This document shows positions 39,101 to 48,590 of a stretch of DNA of 64,000 nt, one piece after another. The translations under genes and the position numbers were made by a program. The notes under the pieces are model-generated. The model made no database searches, was not told the origin of the DNA, and saw only the letters and a list, made by a program, of their open reading frames with translations. Position 1 is the first letter of the stretch; the number at the start of each line of letters is the position of its first letter. The DNA comes from Methylorubrum populi (GTDB lineage: Bacteria; Pseudomonadota; Alphaproteobacteria; Rhizobiales; Beijerinckiaceae), in the NCBI GenBank assembly GCA_036946625.1, contig JAQIIU010000002.1, positions 1,883,501 through 1,947,500 of the forward strand, written 5' to 3'.

Positions 39101-40330
39101 ATGAACGGAGGCAGCCTGTCCGGCGGCCCCGTGCGCTTGTCCGAAGCCTCGCCGCTGGCGGGCGTGACGGTGCTGCAGATCATCCCGGCCCTGGAAGCGG
39201 GAGGCGCCGAGCGCACCACCGTCGACGTGGCCGCGGCTCTGGCCGAGGCCGGCGCCCGGCCGCTCGTGGCGACGGAGGGCGGGCGGCTCGTCGGCGAGCT
39301 TCAGGCCAAGGGCGGGATCTGGGTGCCGTTCCCGGCCAACACCAAGAACCCGCTGGCGATGGCGCTCAACGTCGGGCGCCTCGCCCGGCTCTGCCGCCGG
39401 GAGGGCGTTCGGATCCTGCACGCCCGCTCCCGCGCGCCGGCCTGGGTGGCACTGGGCGCCGCGCGACGCCAGGGAATTCCGTTCGTGACGACCTATCACG
39501 GCAGCTATTCGGGCCGCACCGGGGTCAAGATCCTCTACAATTCGGTGATGGCGCGGGGCGACGCCGTGATCGCCAACTCGCACTACACCGCCGACCTGAT
39601 CCGCCGGACGCATCCCGAGCAGGCGGGCGAGCGCATCAGCGTGATCCACCGCGGCACGGACCTCTCGGCCTTCACCCCCTCGGCGGTGGCGCCCGCGCGG
39701 GTCGAGGGCCTGCGCCGGGCCTGGGGCGTGGCGCCGCACGAGCGGGTCGTTCTGCTCGCCGCCCGTCTCACCGCCTGGAAGGGCCAGCGCGTGCTGATCG
39801 AGGCGGCCGGCCGCCTGCGCGATCTGGGCCTCACCGATTTCGCCGTGGTGCTCGCGGGCGATCCGCAGGGCCGCACGTCCTACGAGCGCGAGCTCGACGC
39901 CCTGATCGAGGCGCGCGACCTCAAGGGCCTCGTGCGCCGGGTCGGCCACTGCGCCGACATGCCGGCGGCCTTCCGCGCCGCCTCCGTGGTCGCGGTGCCC
40001 TCGGTCGAGCCCGAGGCGTTCGGGCGCTCGGCGGTCGAGGCGCAGGCGCTCGGCATCCCCGTCGTCGTCTCGGACCTCGGCGCCGTGCCGGAGACGGTGC
40101 TGGCCCCGCCCGACGCCGACCCGGCCCGGCGCACCGGCTGGCGGGTGCCGCCCGGCGATGCGGCGGCGCTCGCCGACGCGCTGAAGCAGGCGCTGTCGCT
40201 CGGAGCCAGCGCCCGCGACGCGCTCGCGCGCCGGGCCCAACATCACGTCGAGACGAATTTCTCCCTCGACCGCATGATCGCGGGGACGCTCGACGTCTAC
40301 GCGGATCTTCTGAACCGCGGCGGCCGGTGA
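39101..40330 (+). CDS. Glycosyltransferase family 4 protein
   Basis: Protein of 409 aa with a GT-B fold. The N-terminal Rossmann half opens with VLQIIPALEAGGAERTTVDV; the C-terminal half carries VLLAARLTAWKGQRVLIEAA and the donor-site SVEPEAFGRSAVEAQALGIP with the E-x7-E pattern of GT4. It probably adds a sugar to a cell-surface glycan; donor and acceptor cannot be told. The ATG at 39101 starts close to the domain. It is alone on its strand, 185 bases before infC. Confidence 0.88.
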   Translation: MNGGSLSGGPVRLSEASPLAGVTVLQIIPALEAGGAERTTVDVAAALAEAGARPLVATEGGRLVGELQAKGGIWVPFPANTKNPLAMALNVGRLARLCRREGVRILHARSRAPAWVALGAARRQGIPFVTTYHGSYSGRTGVKILYNSVMARGDAVIANSHYTADLIRRTHPEQAGERISVIHRGTDLSAFTPSAVAPARVEGLRRAWGVAPHERVVLLAARLTAWKGQRVLIEAAGRLRDLGLTDFAVVLAGDPQGRTSYERELDALIEARDLKGLVRRVGHCADMPAAFRAASVVAVPSVEPEAFGRSAVEAQALGIPVVVSDLGAVPETVLAPPDADPARRTGWRVPPGDAAALADALKQALSLGASARDALARRAQHHVETNFSLDRMIAGTLDVYADLLNRGGR

Positions 40331-40514
40331 CGGGCGTGAACCGAAATCCGTCTCGCGAATTGTCTTGGCAAGAGTTGACTTGGAGAGTTGACTTGGCAAG
40401 AGGATTTGCCAAGTTGGTGCCGTCCGGCCGAGCCGGATCGATCGGTGGCCGGGGCTCGCCAGACGCGGCGGCTCTCAGGCTGCCGTTTTGTCGTTGATAC
40501 AGGAGAACTGAGCC

Positions 40515-41057
40515 ATTCGCAGACCCATGAGAGCCATGCCGGCCCCGCAGAAGGACGGGCCGCGCGCAAACCGGGACATTCGCGGCGTCCGCGACGTCCA
40601 GCTCATCGACCAGGACGGCCAGAACCGGGGCGTCGTGCCCTTCTTCGATGCGCTGGCGATGGCTGAGGAGGTCGGGCTCGACCTCGTCGAGATCGCGCCG
40701 AACTCGTCGCCTCCCGTCTGCAAGTTCCTCGATTACGGGCGCTTCCGCTTCAACGAACAGAAGAAGCAGAACGAGGCCCGCAAGCGGCAGAAGACGGTCG
40801 AGGTGAAGGAGATCAAGCTCCGCCCCGGCATCGACAAGCACGACTACGACGTGAAGATGAAGGCCGTGCAGCGCTTCTTCGAGGAAGGCGACAAGGTGAA
40901 GGTCACCTTACGCTTCCGCGGACGCGAGATCGCCCACCAGGATATCGGCCTGCGCCTGCTCGAACGCGTGAAGGTCGAGACCGCCGAGATCGCCAAGGTC
41001 GAGAGCGAGCCGATGCTCGAAGGCCGCCAGATGATCATGATCCTGGCGCCGCGCTGA
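40515..41057 (+). CDS. infC: Translation initiation factor IF-3 (AUU start)
   Basis: Protein of 180 aa from an ATT at 40515. Both IF-3 domains are present: N-terminal ([20 protein letters not shown], linker [20 protein letters not shown]) and C-terminal ([20 protein letters not shown]). IF-3 keeps subunits apart and checks the start codon. The ATT lies 9 bases after AGGAG (40501-40505) and gives [20 protein letters not shown], the usual alphaproteobacterial N-terminus; the ATG at 40527 has no ribosome site. infC genes are known for AUU starts, through which IF-3 limits its own synthesis. Confidence 0.94.
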   Translation: MRRPMRAMPAPQKDGPRANRDIRGVRDVQLIDQDGQNRGVVPFFDALAMAEEVGLDLVEIAPNSSPPVCKFLDYGRFRFNEQKKQNEARKRQKTVEVKEIKLRPGIDKHDYDVKMKAVQRFFEEGDKVKVTLRFRGREIAHQDIGLRLLERVKVETAEIAKVESEPMLEGRQMIMILAPR

Positions 41058-41233
41058 ATTTCTTCGGCCGTTCCGCGGAACGGGCTCTTCCGCCAATGCG
41101 CTGCTCCCTCGCGGGATCGGCGCATTTTTTGTCGGTGAAGCGGACAGCACCGTGTGACGCCGGTTCGCGTCGCGATGTCCGGATTGCCTGGGCTGACGCT
41201 TGGGGCGGCGGAGCCGTGGCCCGAGCCTATAGC

Positions 41234-41411
41234 AAGGGGTCAGCCGATCCTGCTGGCGAAGGGTGTCGGATTTCCGCTGGGATGCCTCGTCCGGCGTCGT
41301 CGTGGCGCTGGATCGCTTCGCCTGACGGCTCGCAATGACGGTATGGGTCACCCCTTTCCGTCATTGCGAGGCGAAGCCGAAGCAACCCAGAGCGCGACGC
41401 AGGCCGGATGA
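41234..41411. repeat. Repeat D, copy 1
   Basis: An element containing GGTCAGCCGATCCTGCTGGC, GGATCGCTTCGCCTGACGGC, TCGCAATGACGGTATGGGTC and CGTCATTGCGAGGCGAAGCC, and ending GCAGGCCGGATGAGG. A copy with rearranged arm sequences lies at 55598-55775, and a short piece near 60430-60475. The whole spacer 41058-41503 between infC and the debranching enzyme holds no gene that I can support. Confidence 0.7.
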
Positions 41412-41503
41412 GGCACGCATGTCAGCCGAAACCCTTTCGCCAGCAAGATTGCATCAGTCGAAGCGGTCCAGCACCACGAAGCCGTCCGGCAACTCCCAGA
41501 AAA

Positions 41504-43840
41504 CTATTTCAGCATCGAGATCTGCACGTCGCCGACGCGCCGGGTCACCGCCACCGTCACGTCGTCGCCGTGGCGGTGCAGGCGGATGTCGGCGCGCGAG
41601 GCGCCGAGCTTGAGGTTGAACAGTTCCACCCCTTCGAGGAAGCGCGGCAGGATCGGATTGCGGAAGCGGATGCGGTTGCGGGCGTGGTCGAGTTCGAGGC
41701 CGAGGCAGGCCGCGAGGAAGGCGAAGGGGGCCGCCGCGGCCCAGGCCTGGGGCGAGCAGGCCACGGGGTAGCTCACCGGGCCGCGCTGGCGGCGCCGCAT
41801 GAAGCCGCAGAACAGCTCCGGCAGGCGCTTCTGGTCGTCGTAGAGGGTGGTGTCGAACATGCCCTGGAACACGCGTGCGGCCTCTTCCTTGAGGCCGTAG
41901 CGGGCGAGACCGAGGGCGCAGATCGCGTTGTCGTGCGGCCAGATCGAGCCGTTGTGGTAGGACATCGGGTTGTAGCGCGCCTCGCCCTTGGCGATGGTGC
42001 GGATGCCCCAGCCGTTGAAGCCGTCGTTGGACAGGAGCTGCTCGGCCACGCGGAGGGCCCGCTCCGGCAGGGCGATGTCGGTGAACAGGGCGTGGCCGGT
42101 GTTGGAGGAGCGCACGGCGCATTGCCGCTTCTGGCCGTCGAGGGCGAGCGCGTAGGTGCCGATCTCTTCGCACCAGAATGCCCGGTCGAAGTTTTCGCGC
42201 AAGCTGTCGGCCTCGGTGCCGAGACGCTTCGACAGGTCGTCCTCACCCAGCAGGCTCGCGAGCCGGGCCGCGCCGCGCTTGGCGGCGTAGACGTAGCCCT
42301 GCACCTCGCACAGCGCGATCGGTCCCTTGGCCATAGCGCCGTCGGCGTGGAAGATCGAATCGTGGCTGTCCTTCCAGCCCTGGTTGGCCAGCCCCTGCTC
42401 GGTCTCGCGGGCATATTCGACGAAGCCGTCGCCGTCGCGGTCGCCATACTTGTCGATCCATTCGAGCGAGAGCTTGAGCTGCGGCCAGATCGCCCGGACC
42501 GTGTCGAGGTCGCCGGTCACCTCGTAGTACTGCGAGGCCAGCATCACGAAGAGCGGCGTGCCGTCGATGGTGCCGTAATAGTGGCGGAAGGGCACCTCGC
42601 CGAGCATCGCCATCTCGCCGCGCCGGGTCTCGTGCAGCACCTTGCCGGGCTGGGCGTCGGCCGCCGGATCGACGGCCTTGGCCTGGGTCGCGGCGAGGAA
42701 GCGCAGCACGCCCTTGCCGAAGTTCGGGTCGATCCAGAGCGCCATCATCGCCGTGATGATGCCGTCGCGCCCGAACACCGTGGAGTACCAGGGGATGCCG
42801 GCGAAGGGGTAGACGCCCTCCTGCGTCCGCGTGGCCAGCATGTAGAGGTCGGCGGTCGCCCGGCAGAGCCCCTCGTTGAACTGGTCGTTCGAGGAGATGA
42901 TCGTGGTGATGCCCGCCGTGAGCTGGCGCAGGTCGCGCCGGTTGTCGCGGTAGGCGCGGGCGAAGATGCGCCCCTCGCTCAGGCTGCGGTCCGGCTGCTC
43001 GGCGAGGCTGCCCGCCGCCCGCGACAGCGCCGCCGCGGCGGACTCGCCGGCCTTCTCGGGGCCGGGCGCCGAGGTATAGGCGCGGTGCGACTGGCAGACC
43101 ACGCGGATGAAGAGCGAGGTGTGACCGCCGGGGTGCAACGCGACCACGAACTCGGCCTTGCCCGGTTCGAGGCCGTGCGGCTTCGGCCCGAAATGCAGCG
43201 AGGTGGTGCGCACGATCTCGTCGAGGCCGGCGTAGCGGAACTGAACCTCGGTGTCGCTGCGCCGCTCCACCGTGCGCTTGCCGCGGTTCGTCCGGTCCGA
43301 GCCGCGCACCTCGAACAGGTCGCGGTAATCGGCGTCGAAGGTGACGCCGATGCGCAAGGAGCGGCGGCGGGTGTCGTAGTTGCGCAGGCCGATCCGGTCG
43401 TAGCAGGCGCCCTTGAACAGGAACTTGGTGCGCTCGATGGCGATCAGTTCGCGGGGGATCGTCGTGTCGTCGCCCGCATCCAGCCGGATGTCGGGGGTGG
43501 TGAGATCGACGCTCAGCGCCCCGTTGTCGTCCTGCATGGCCGAGGACAGCATCATCGGCCGCTCGTCCTCGACGGTGAGCGCGAGGCGCGAGAGGTAGCG
43601 CGTGTCCTGGAAGTAGAGGCCCTCGGGCCCGGGCGACCAGCCGATATCGCCGTAGCTGTCGAGCACGGCGAAGGCCTCGCCGTACTTCAGGGCCCGCAAC
43701 GGGCGCTCGACCAGCGAGGCCTGCGCCTCGATATGGTATTGCGGCAGGTGCTCGTCGGCGTCCTGAAAGCCGGCTTTCGGCGCCGTCTTCCCCTCGATGA
43801 TACCGGCGTGGAGATGGGCTGCGTCGTCCTGTGCCGCCAT
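41504..43840 (-). CDS. Amylo-alpha-1,6-glucosidase / glycogen-debranching-like protein
   Basis: Protein of 778 aa. The first 250 residues form the N-terminal all-beta domain of bacterial debranching-type proteins (SYGDIGWSPGPEGLYFQDTR then YLSRL). The rest is an (alpha/alpha)6 toroid of GH15/GH133 type with GIPWYSTVFGRDGIITAMM, GTIDGTPLFVMLA, NQGWKDSHDSIFHADG and SYHNGSIWPHDNAICALG carrying the expected acidic residues. Such enzymes act on alpha-1,6-linked glucose in glycogen-like or sucrose-like glycans. It follows a GT4 gene on the same strand after 164 bases, an often-seen stress-glycan pair. Confidence 0.9.
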   Translation of the reverse strand: MAAQDDAAHLHAGIIEGKTAPKAGFQDADEHLPQYHIEAQASLVERPLRALKYGEAFAVLDSYGDIGWSPGPEGLYFQDTRYLSRLALTVEDERPMMLSSAMQDDNGALSVDLTTPDIRLDAGDDTTIPRELIAIERTKFLFKGACYDRIGLRNYDTRRRSLRIGVTFDADYRDLFEVRGSDRTNRGKRTVERRSDTEVQFRYAGLDEIVRTTSLHFGPKPHGLEPGKAEFVVALHPGGHTSLFIRVVCQSHRAYTSAPGPEKAGESAAAALSRAAGSLAEQPDRSLSEGRIFARAYRDNRRDLRQLTAGITTIISSNDQFNEGLCRATADLYMLATRTQEGVYPFAGIPWYSTVFGRDGIITAMMALWIDPNFGKGVLRFLAATQAKAVDPAADAQPGKVLHETRRGEMAMLGEVPFRHYYGTIDGTPLFVMLASQYYEVTGDLDTVRAIWPQLKLSLEWIDKYGDRDGDGFVEYARETEQGLANQGWKDSHDSIFHADGAMAKGPIALCEVQGYVYAAKRGAARLASLLGEDDLSKRLGTEADSLRENFDRAFWCEEIGTYALALDGQKRQCAVRSSNTGHALFTDIALPERALRVAEQLLSNDGFNGWGIRTIAKGEARYNPMSYHNGSIWPHDNAICALGLARYGLKEEAARVFQGMFDTTLYDDQKRLPELFCGFMRRRQRGPVSYPVACSPQAWAAAAPFAFLAACLGLELDHARNRIRFRNPILPRFLEGVELFNLKLGASRADIRLHRHGDDVTVAVTRRVGDVQISMLK

Positions 43841-44004
43841 GCGAAGCGCCTCTGTGCCGTTGTCCGATGGAGCCTGCTCTCGATCGAGGCTCGCAAATCG
43901 AAGGCCGCCGATCGCCTCACAGCAACCGGCGGCCCTGTCGGACTCGTTCAGTTAGGCGCTCCCCCGGCCCCGGCGAGGGGCCGGAGGCGAGTTTCCGTCG
44001 AGCC

Positions 44005-45138
44005 TCAGGCCGGCATCGCCGCGACGTGGATCGGACCGTGGGCGGTGCCGTTCAGCTCACCGTACTGGGGCGAGAAGGCGCCGGCGGCGGGCATCTCGAT
44101 CACGTTTCCCCGGCCGGCCAGCAACTGCTCGTAGGCCGAGACGTACTTGCGCACCATCACTTCCGCCGTGAAGCGGCCCTCGAAATGGGCGCGGACGCCG
44201 GCGCGCGGCAGATCCTTGACCTTGCGGCAGGCCTCGACCGCCTCGTCCATCGAGTCGACGATGAAGCCGCTGACGCCGTCCCTGATCACTTCCGGCACCG
44301 AGCCATTGCGATAGGCGATCACGGGCGTGCCCGCCGACATCGCCTCGATCATCACCAGGCCGAAGGGCTCCGGCCAGTCGATCGGGAAGGCGAGCGCCAG
44401 GGCGTTGCCGAGGAAGTCCTTCTTCTGCTCCTCGTTGATCTCGCCGATATACTCGACCAGCGGGTGGTGGATCATCGGCTCGATGGTCTCGTCCCAGTAC
44501 TCCTGGTCGGCCTTGTCGACCTTGGCGGCGATCTTCAGCGGGATGCCGGAACGGATCGCCATCTCGATCGCGCGGTCGGGGCGCTTCTCGGGCGAGATGC
44601 GGCCGAGGAAGGCGAGATAGCCGCCCCTGGCCTCGGGGTCGTACGGGCAGTTCTCCTTCGGCAGGCCGTGATGGATCGTGGCCAGCCAGTTGGCGTTCTC
44701 CGGCATCGGCTCGCGCTGGTTGTCCGAGATCGAGACCAGGGGCATGCCGGTGAAGGTGCTGTAGACCGGCATGAAGTCCGGCACGTCCAGGCGACCATGC
44801 ATGGTCGTCAGGCATTTGTGGTACAGATCCTCGAACATCGGGTATTGCAGGAGATCGATGTGGAAGTGGATGACGTCGAACTCGTGCGCCCGGCGATGCA
44901 CGTGGTGCAGCATGGCGAGGTGGCCCGCGGTGTGGTCGCGGTAGCCGAGCAGGCGCAGGCCTTCCGGGTGACAGGCGGCGAGCTTGGCCGAGGTCCGGGA
45001 ATCGCCGCTGGCGAACAAGGTCACGTCGTGACCCTGGCGGACGAGTTCTTCCGTAATCCATGAAACGACACGCTCGGTACCGCCATAGAACTTCGGGGGC
45101 ACGGCTTCAGCGAGCGGGGCAACCTGGGCAATGCGCAC
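44005..45138 (-). CDS. Glycosyltransferase family 4 protein
   Basis: Protein of 377 aa, GT-B fold. The start MRIAQVAPLAEAVPPKFYGG then TERVVSWI is typical of a GT4 subgroup that has the GGTE motif. The donor half has YLAFLGRISPEKRPDRAIEM and DWPEPFGLVMIEAMSAGTPV with the E-x7-E pair. It lies upstream of the debranching enzyme gene and is probably co-transcribed. Together they may make or trim a glucose-based storage or osmolyte glycan; this is inference from context. Confidence 0.9.
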   Translation of the reverse strand: MRIAQVAPLAEAVPPKFYGGTERVVSWITEELVRQGHDVTLFASGDSRTSAKLAACHPEGLRLLGYRDHTAGHLAMLHHVHRRAHEFDVIHFHIDLLQYPMFEDLYHKCLTTMHGRLDVPDFMPVYSTFTGMPLVSISDNQREPMPENANWLATIHHGLPKENCPYDPEARGGYLAFLGRISPEKRPDRAIEMAIRSGIPLKIAAKVDKADQEYWDETIEPMIHHPLVEYIGEINEEQKKDFLGNALALAFPIDWPEPFGLVMIEAMSAGTPVIAYRNGSVPEVIRDGVSGFIVDSMDEAVEACRKVKDLPRAGVRAHFEGRFTAEVMVRKYVSAYEQLLAGRGNVIEMPAAGAFSPQYGELNGTAHGPIHVAAMPA

Positions 45139-45700
45139 GAAGACGTCTCCTGTGACCGGGAATAAGGATGTTGCAGGGACTCATGGGGGATGCGGCCTGA
45201 GCGGGACATGAACGAAACGGACGGCCAAGGTTTATGGTTCCGCTGCCCCACTGGGGCGAGCGGCAATCTTTGCAACCCCACCGGACACCGGCTTTCCACA
45301 GCGGCCCGCGCAAACGCCCGCACCGGCCTGACGGGTCGTTCGACCCGCCGGCGCGCACCGGCGCGCGTGCCGAATCCCGTTCGTGGACATGTTGTTGCCC
45401 CCTAAAGACCGGACAGGGCCTCCTGGGTTGATCGGGGGATGAACTCGCGCGGCGAACGGGAGCCTAATACCGACACGGCCGGACGGATCGAGAACGCGCA
45501 GATCGGGGTGTTCCTGGGCTATGCCGGGTCTCATGCCACCTCCCCGACCGCTCGCTCGTTGAGAACATAAAGTGAACAAAGAAGGCGTGAATGCACAAGT
45601 TTCATGCAGGTGCGGGGTTTGATCGCGTCCCGGGGCCGTTCGGGCCCCGCGCGGTGCAACGAAGGCTTTGCGAGGGCGCAAAATCGGTTATTCGCCGCGC
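45139..45700. other. Divergent spacer between glycosyltransferase genes
   Basis: About 560 bases without a supported gene. Promoters for the minus-strand glycosyltransferase/debranching unit and for the plus-strand gene at 45701 should lie here. None of the dispersed repeat families was recognised in it. Confidence 0.45.
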
Positions 45701-46222
45701 ATGATCTCCGGCCTGATCCATGTGGCCCGCGCGTCCGACCCGGCCGCGATCGAGGGCCTTGCCGATACGCTGAGCGCGCTCGTGGCGGGCGTGGCGGCGG
45801 GGCTCGTGGGCGATGCGGTGATCGTGACGGGAACGGCCTGCTCCGCGCTGGAGACCGTGGCCGAGGGCAGCGGCGCGACGCTGGTGGTGCGCCCGCCCGG
45901 CGCCAACCCGTGGAGCGCGGGCGCCAGGGCGGCACGGCGGGAGTGGATGCTGTGCCTGGAGCCCGGCGACATCCCGGCGGAGGGCTGGATCCGCACCCTC
46001 GACCGCTTCGTCGGCACGGCCCGGCCCGACATGGCCCTCGGCCGGATGCGGCGAGCGCACGCCGCCCTGCCGGCCCGGATCGCGGCGCGGGGCGAGCGCG
46101 TCATCGGCGCCGCCCATCCGCGGGCCGGGGACGTGGTGCGGCGGGAACGGTTGCTCGCGGGCCTGCCCTTCGCGCCCCGCCTCAAGGTGCGGACGCTGTC
46201 CGCCCGGCTCGACCGCGCCTGA
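45701..46222 (+). CDS. Putative glycosyltransferase-like protein (short)
   Basis: Protein of 173 aa. The segment DAVIVTGTACSALETVAEGS then PGANPWSAGARAARREWMLC resembles the first half of GT2 glycosyltransferases, with EPGDIPAEGWIRTLDRFV standing where the D-x-D of the active site would be. It is shorter than typical GT2 enzymes and lacks the second half, so it may have lost catalytic activity. The start at 45701 is preceded by no strong ribosome site. Assignment is tentative. Confidence 0.6.
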   Translation: MISGLIHVARASDPAAIEGLADTLSALVAGVAAGLVGDAVIVTGTACSALETVAEGSGATLVVRPPGANPWSAGARAARREWMLCLEPGDIPAEGWIRTLDRFVGTARPDMALGRMRRAHAALPARIAARGERVIGAAHPRAGDVVRRERLLAGLPFAPRLKVRTLSARLDRA

Positions 46223-46256
46223 CAGGCGCGGGAGCGACGTTCGAAGGCAGCCGGGA

Positions 46257-46439
46257 TCAGCCGGCCCGGAACCACGTCGGCGCGGCGCGCATCAGCACCA
46301 TGAGGGCGGCGGCGGCGAGAGCGGCCGCCAGCGTGATCTCGGCCGAATGCGCGTAGCCGGCCCGGTCGAGGACCGTGGCGGCGGAGGCGATCGTCAGGCC
46401 GACGCCAGCGGGAACGAAATGGGGAGCCGAGACGTTCAT
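46257..46439 (-). CDS. Small membrane protein, unknown
   Basis: Protein of 60 aa with two hydrophobic stretches (VPAGVGLTIASAATVL and ITLAAALAAAALMVLM). It stands convergent with the gene at 45701 and upstream of rpmG on the same strand. No family recognised. Coding character is plausible, but with such a short sequence it remains unsure. Confidence 0.45.
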   Translation of the reverse strand: MNVSAPHFVPAGVGLTIASAATVLDRAGYAHSAEITLAAALAAAALMVLMRAAPTWFRAG

Positions 46440-46550
46440 ACACTCGGTCTACACGATCTCGCTTGCGCGAGGGTGATCCCGACGCATCGGCCGCCGCGGA
46501 ATCTTTCCCGCGCGGTCCGCCTCATGCCCCGAACGCGCGCCCCGAACGCG

Positions 46551-46577
46551 AAAGGCCGCCCCGTCGCCGGAGCGGCC
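46551..46577 (-). terminator. Terminator-like hairpin after rpmG
   Basis: On the minus strand a 10-pair stem GGCCGCTCCG/CGGGGCGGCC (one G-T pair) with a 4-base loop is followed by TTT. Confidence 0.5.
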
Positions 46578-46610
46578 CCTGCCGCATCGTCCGAAGGATG
46601 GATGCGCCGC

Positions 46611-46778
46611 CTACTTGATCTTGGCTTCCTTGAACTCGACGTGCTTGCGCGCGACCGGGTCGTACTTCTTCATGACCATCTTCTCGGTCTGCGTCCGGGA
46701 GTTCTTCTTGGTGACGTAAAAGTAGCCCGTGTCGGCGGTCGAGACGAGGCGGATCTTGACGGTAACGGCCTTGGCCAT
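46611..46778 (-). CDS. rpmG: 50S ribosomal protein L33
   Basis: Protein of 55 aa: [20 protein letters not shown] at the start, then [20 protein letters not shown], ending VEFKEAKIK. This is the cysteine-free L33 type, which binds no zinc and is the usual form in Alphaproteobacteria. It is a component of the large ribosomal subunit near the E site. It lies 153 bases downstream of panB but has a terminator between, so it is probably transcribed on its own. Confidence 0.96.
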   Translation of the reverse strand: MAKAVTVKIRLVSTADTGYFYVTKKNSRTQTEKMVMKKYDPVARKHVEFKEAKIK

Positions 46779-46846
46779 GGCTGGGCGCTCCTAAAGCGGG
46801 TTCGGGGGCGGTTCGCTGTGTGGCGGCGCCAGCGTGGGCGAAACGC

Positions 46847-46868
46847 AAAAGGCCGGGAAGCCCCGGCC
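46847..46868 (-). terminator. Rho-independent terminator after panB
   Basis: On the minus strand a stem GGCCGGGG...CCCGGCC is followed by TTTT at 46850-46847, 64 bases beyond the panB stop. Confidence 0.65.
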
Positions 46869-46931
46869 GAATTCCGGCGCGGTCAATGCCCGATGGAGGG
46901 CGCCTCGTCAAGCCGCGGCGGCCTTGCGGCC

Positions 46932-47756
46932 TCACCGCGGCGGGTAGGTGTGATCCTCCGCCGGGAAGCGGCCGGCCCGAACCTCGTCGGCGTAGGCGCG
47001 CACGGCCTCCTCGATATGCGCCCGCAGCGAGCCGTAGCTCTTCACGAATCTCGGCACCCGGTCGTTCAGGCCCAGCATGTCTTCGAGCACCAGGATCTGC
47101 CCGTCGCAGGCCGCGGTGGCGCCGATGCCGATGGTGGCCGAGCGAACCGAGGCATCGCCGGCGATCGCCCGCGCCACCGGCTCGACGATGCCCTCCAGAA
47201 CGATGGCGAAGGCGCCCGCGTCGCTGATCGCGCGGGCATCCGCCCGCAGGCGCGCCTCGTCGCCGGCCCCGTGCCCCTGCACCTTGAAGCCGCCCATCGT
47301 GTTCACCGATTGGGGGGTGAGGCCGATATGACCCATCACCGGCACGCCGCGCTCGGTCAGGAAGGCGACCGTCTCGGCGAAGCGCGCGCCGCCCTCCAGC
47401 TTGACCGCCCCGGCCCCCGTCTCCTTGAGGACGCGGGCGGCGTTGAGGAAGGCCTGCTCGCGGTTCGCCTCGTAGGAGCCGAACGGCATGTCGACCACCA
47501 CGAGGGCGCGGGTCGTGCCCCGCATCACGGCCTGCGCCTGGAGGATCATCATCTCCAGGGTCACCGGCAGGGTCGATTCCATCCCGTGCATCACCATGCC
47601 GAGCGAATCGCCGACCAGCACGAAGTCGCAATAGGCATCGACGATGCCGGCGGTGTGGGCGTGATAGGCGGTGAGCGCGATGATCTTGCGCCCCTCCGCC
47701 TTGCGCTTGATCAGATCGACCGCCTGCAAGCGACGGGTTTGAACGACCTGCGACAT
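46932..47756 (-). CDS. panB: 3-Methyl-2-oxobutanoate hydroxymethyltransferase
   Basis: Protein of 274 aa. The family blocks are [65 protein letters not shown] and [20 protein letters not shown]. The Asp and Glu metal ligands are present. It transfers the hydroxymethyl group from methylene-tetrahydrofolate to ketoisovalerate, the first step of pantothenate and coenzyme A synthesis. panC is not next to it. The start at 47756 gives the usual N-terminus. Confidence 0.96.
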   Translation of the reverse strand: MSQVVQTRRLQAVDLIKRKAEGRKIIALTAYHAHTAGIVDAYCDFVLVGDSLGMVMHGMESTLPVTLEMMILQAQAVMRGTTRALVVVDMPFGSYEANREQAFLNAARVLKETGAGAVKLEGGARFAETVAFLTERGVPVMGHIGLTPQSVNTMGGFKVQGHGAGDEARLRADARAISDAGAFAIVLEGIVEPVARAIAGDASVRSATIGIGATAACDGQILVLEDMLGLNDRVPRFVKSYGSLRAHIEEAVRAYADEVRAGRFPAEDHTYPPR

Positions 47757-48166
47757 GGCTCGCGATCCGAAGAGACTGGTGTTCCCAGGAGCCCGGCCGG
47801 GCCGGGCACATCGTGCGGAGCGCTTCCATAGGCCCGTTCGCGCCGCCCCGCAGGGGGCCTTTGGGCTCGATTTCGGTGGAACGCAGGGAAGTTGTTACCC
47901 GGAGGGGCCTGGCTCCGCCGCGGTGACGCTTCGTGCCCCTACGGGGAGACCACCGCGGATGGTGGCCCGGTCCGTCGGGTTGCGCGCCGCTCGCCCCGCT
48001 CGCCCTTTGTCGGGCGTTTCCTCCCTAGACTTCGGACCGCCTCCGGGCCTGCCGCTTTTCCGCCACATCCGGGTCCGTGTCAATGGCCGATCCTCGGATC
48101 GAGAGGCTTGAGATTGCTCGAATCTTGGACGCCGGACGCGGCTGCCTCGATTGTGGCGAAAACCGG
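47757..48166. other. Spacer between panB and the thioredoxin-like gene
   Basis: About 410 bases without a supported gene. It holds the panB promoter region on the minus strand and the 3' end of the quinoprotein relay operon. No clear terminator or repeat family was seen. Confidence 0.4.
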
Positions 48167-48562
48167 TCAGAGCGCCTTTTCGAGAAGCTGTTCGATCCAC
48201 TCGGCCTGGGCCTCGCCGACCAAGCGGCCGACCTCCGCCTTGCCCCTGTAGACGATGAGGGTGCTCTGCATCCGCGCGCCGAACCGGCGCACGAGGTCGC
48301 GCCGGCTGTCGAAGTCGATCGTGAAGACCGCGAGATCCCTGAAGCGCGGCTCGGCGGCGAGCGCCGCCAGGATCGGCTTCTGCGCCCGGCAGATCGGGCA
48401 CCAGGGCGCGGAGATCTGCACGAGGATCGGCCGACCCGCGCCCTGTGCGGCCTCGAAGGCGGTCGCATCGTAGGGCACCGGCTCGGCCGCATGGCCGGCG
48501 GCGGGCCAGCCGGCGGCCAGCAGCGTCGCCGCGAGAACGAGGGCCTGTCGGCGGGTCGTCAT
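48167..48562 (-). CDS. Exported thioredoxin-like protein
   Basis: Protein of 131 aa with a signal peptide (RRQALVLAATLLAAGWPAAG) and a thioredoxin fold carrying the redox pair C55-P-I-C58 (ISAPWCPICRAQ). It should work in the periplasm as a thiol-disulfide exchanger. It is the last gene of a four-gene minus-strand unit (metallohydrolase, SoxYZ-like carrier, CW-motif rhodanese, thioredoxin). A SoxW-like role, keeping the carrier cysteine reduced, is a reasonable guess. Confidence 0.87.
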   Translation of the reverse strand: MTTRRQALVLAATLLAAGWPAAGHAAEPVPYDATAFEAAQGAGRPILVQISAPWCPICRAQKPILAALAAEPRFRDLAVFTIDFDSRRDLVRRFGARMQSTLIVYRGKAEVGRLVGEAQAEWIEQLLEKAL

Positions 48563-48590
48563 CGTTCATCCTCGCGGCATGAACCCCGCC

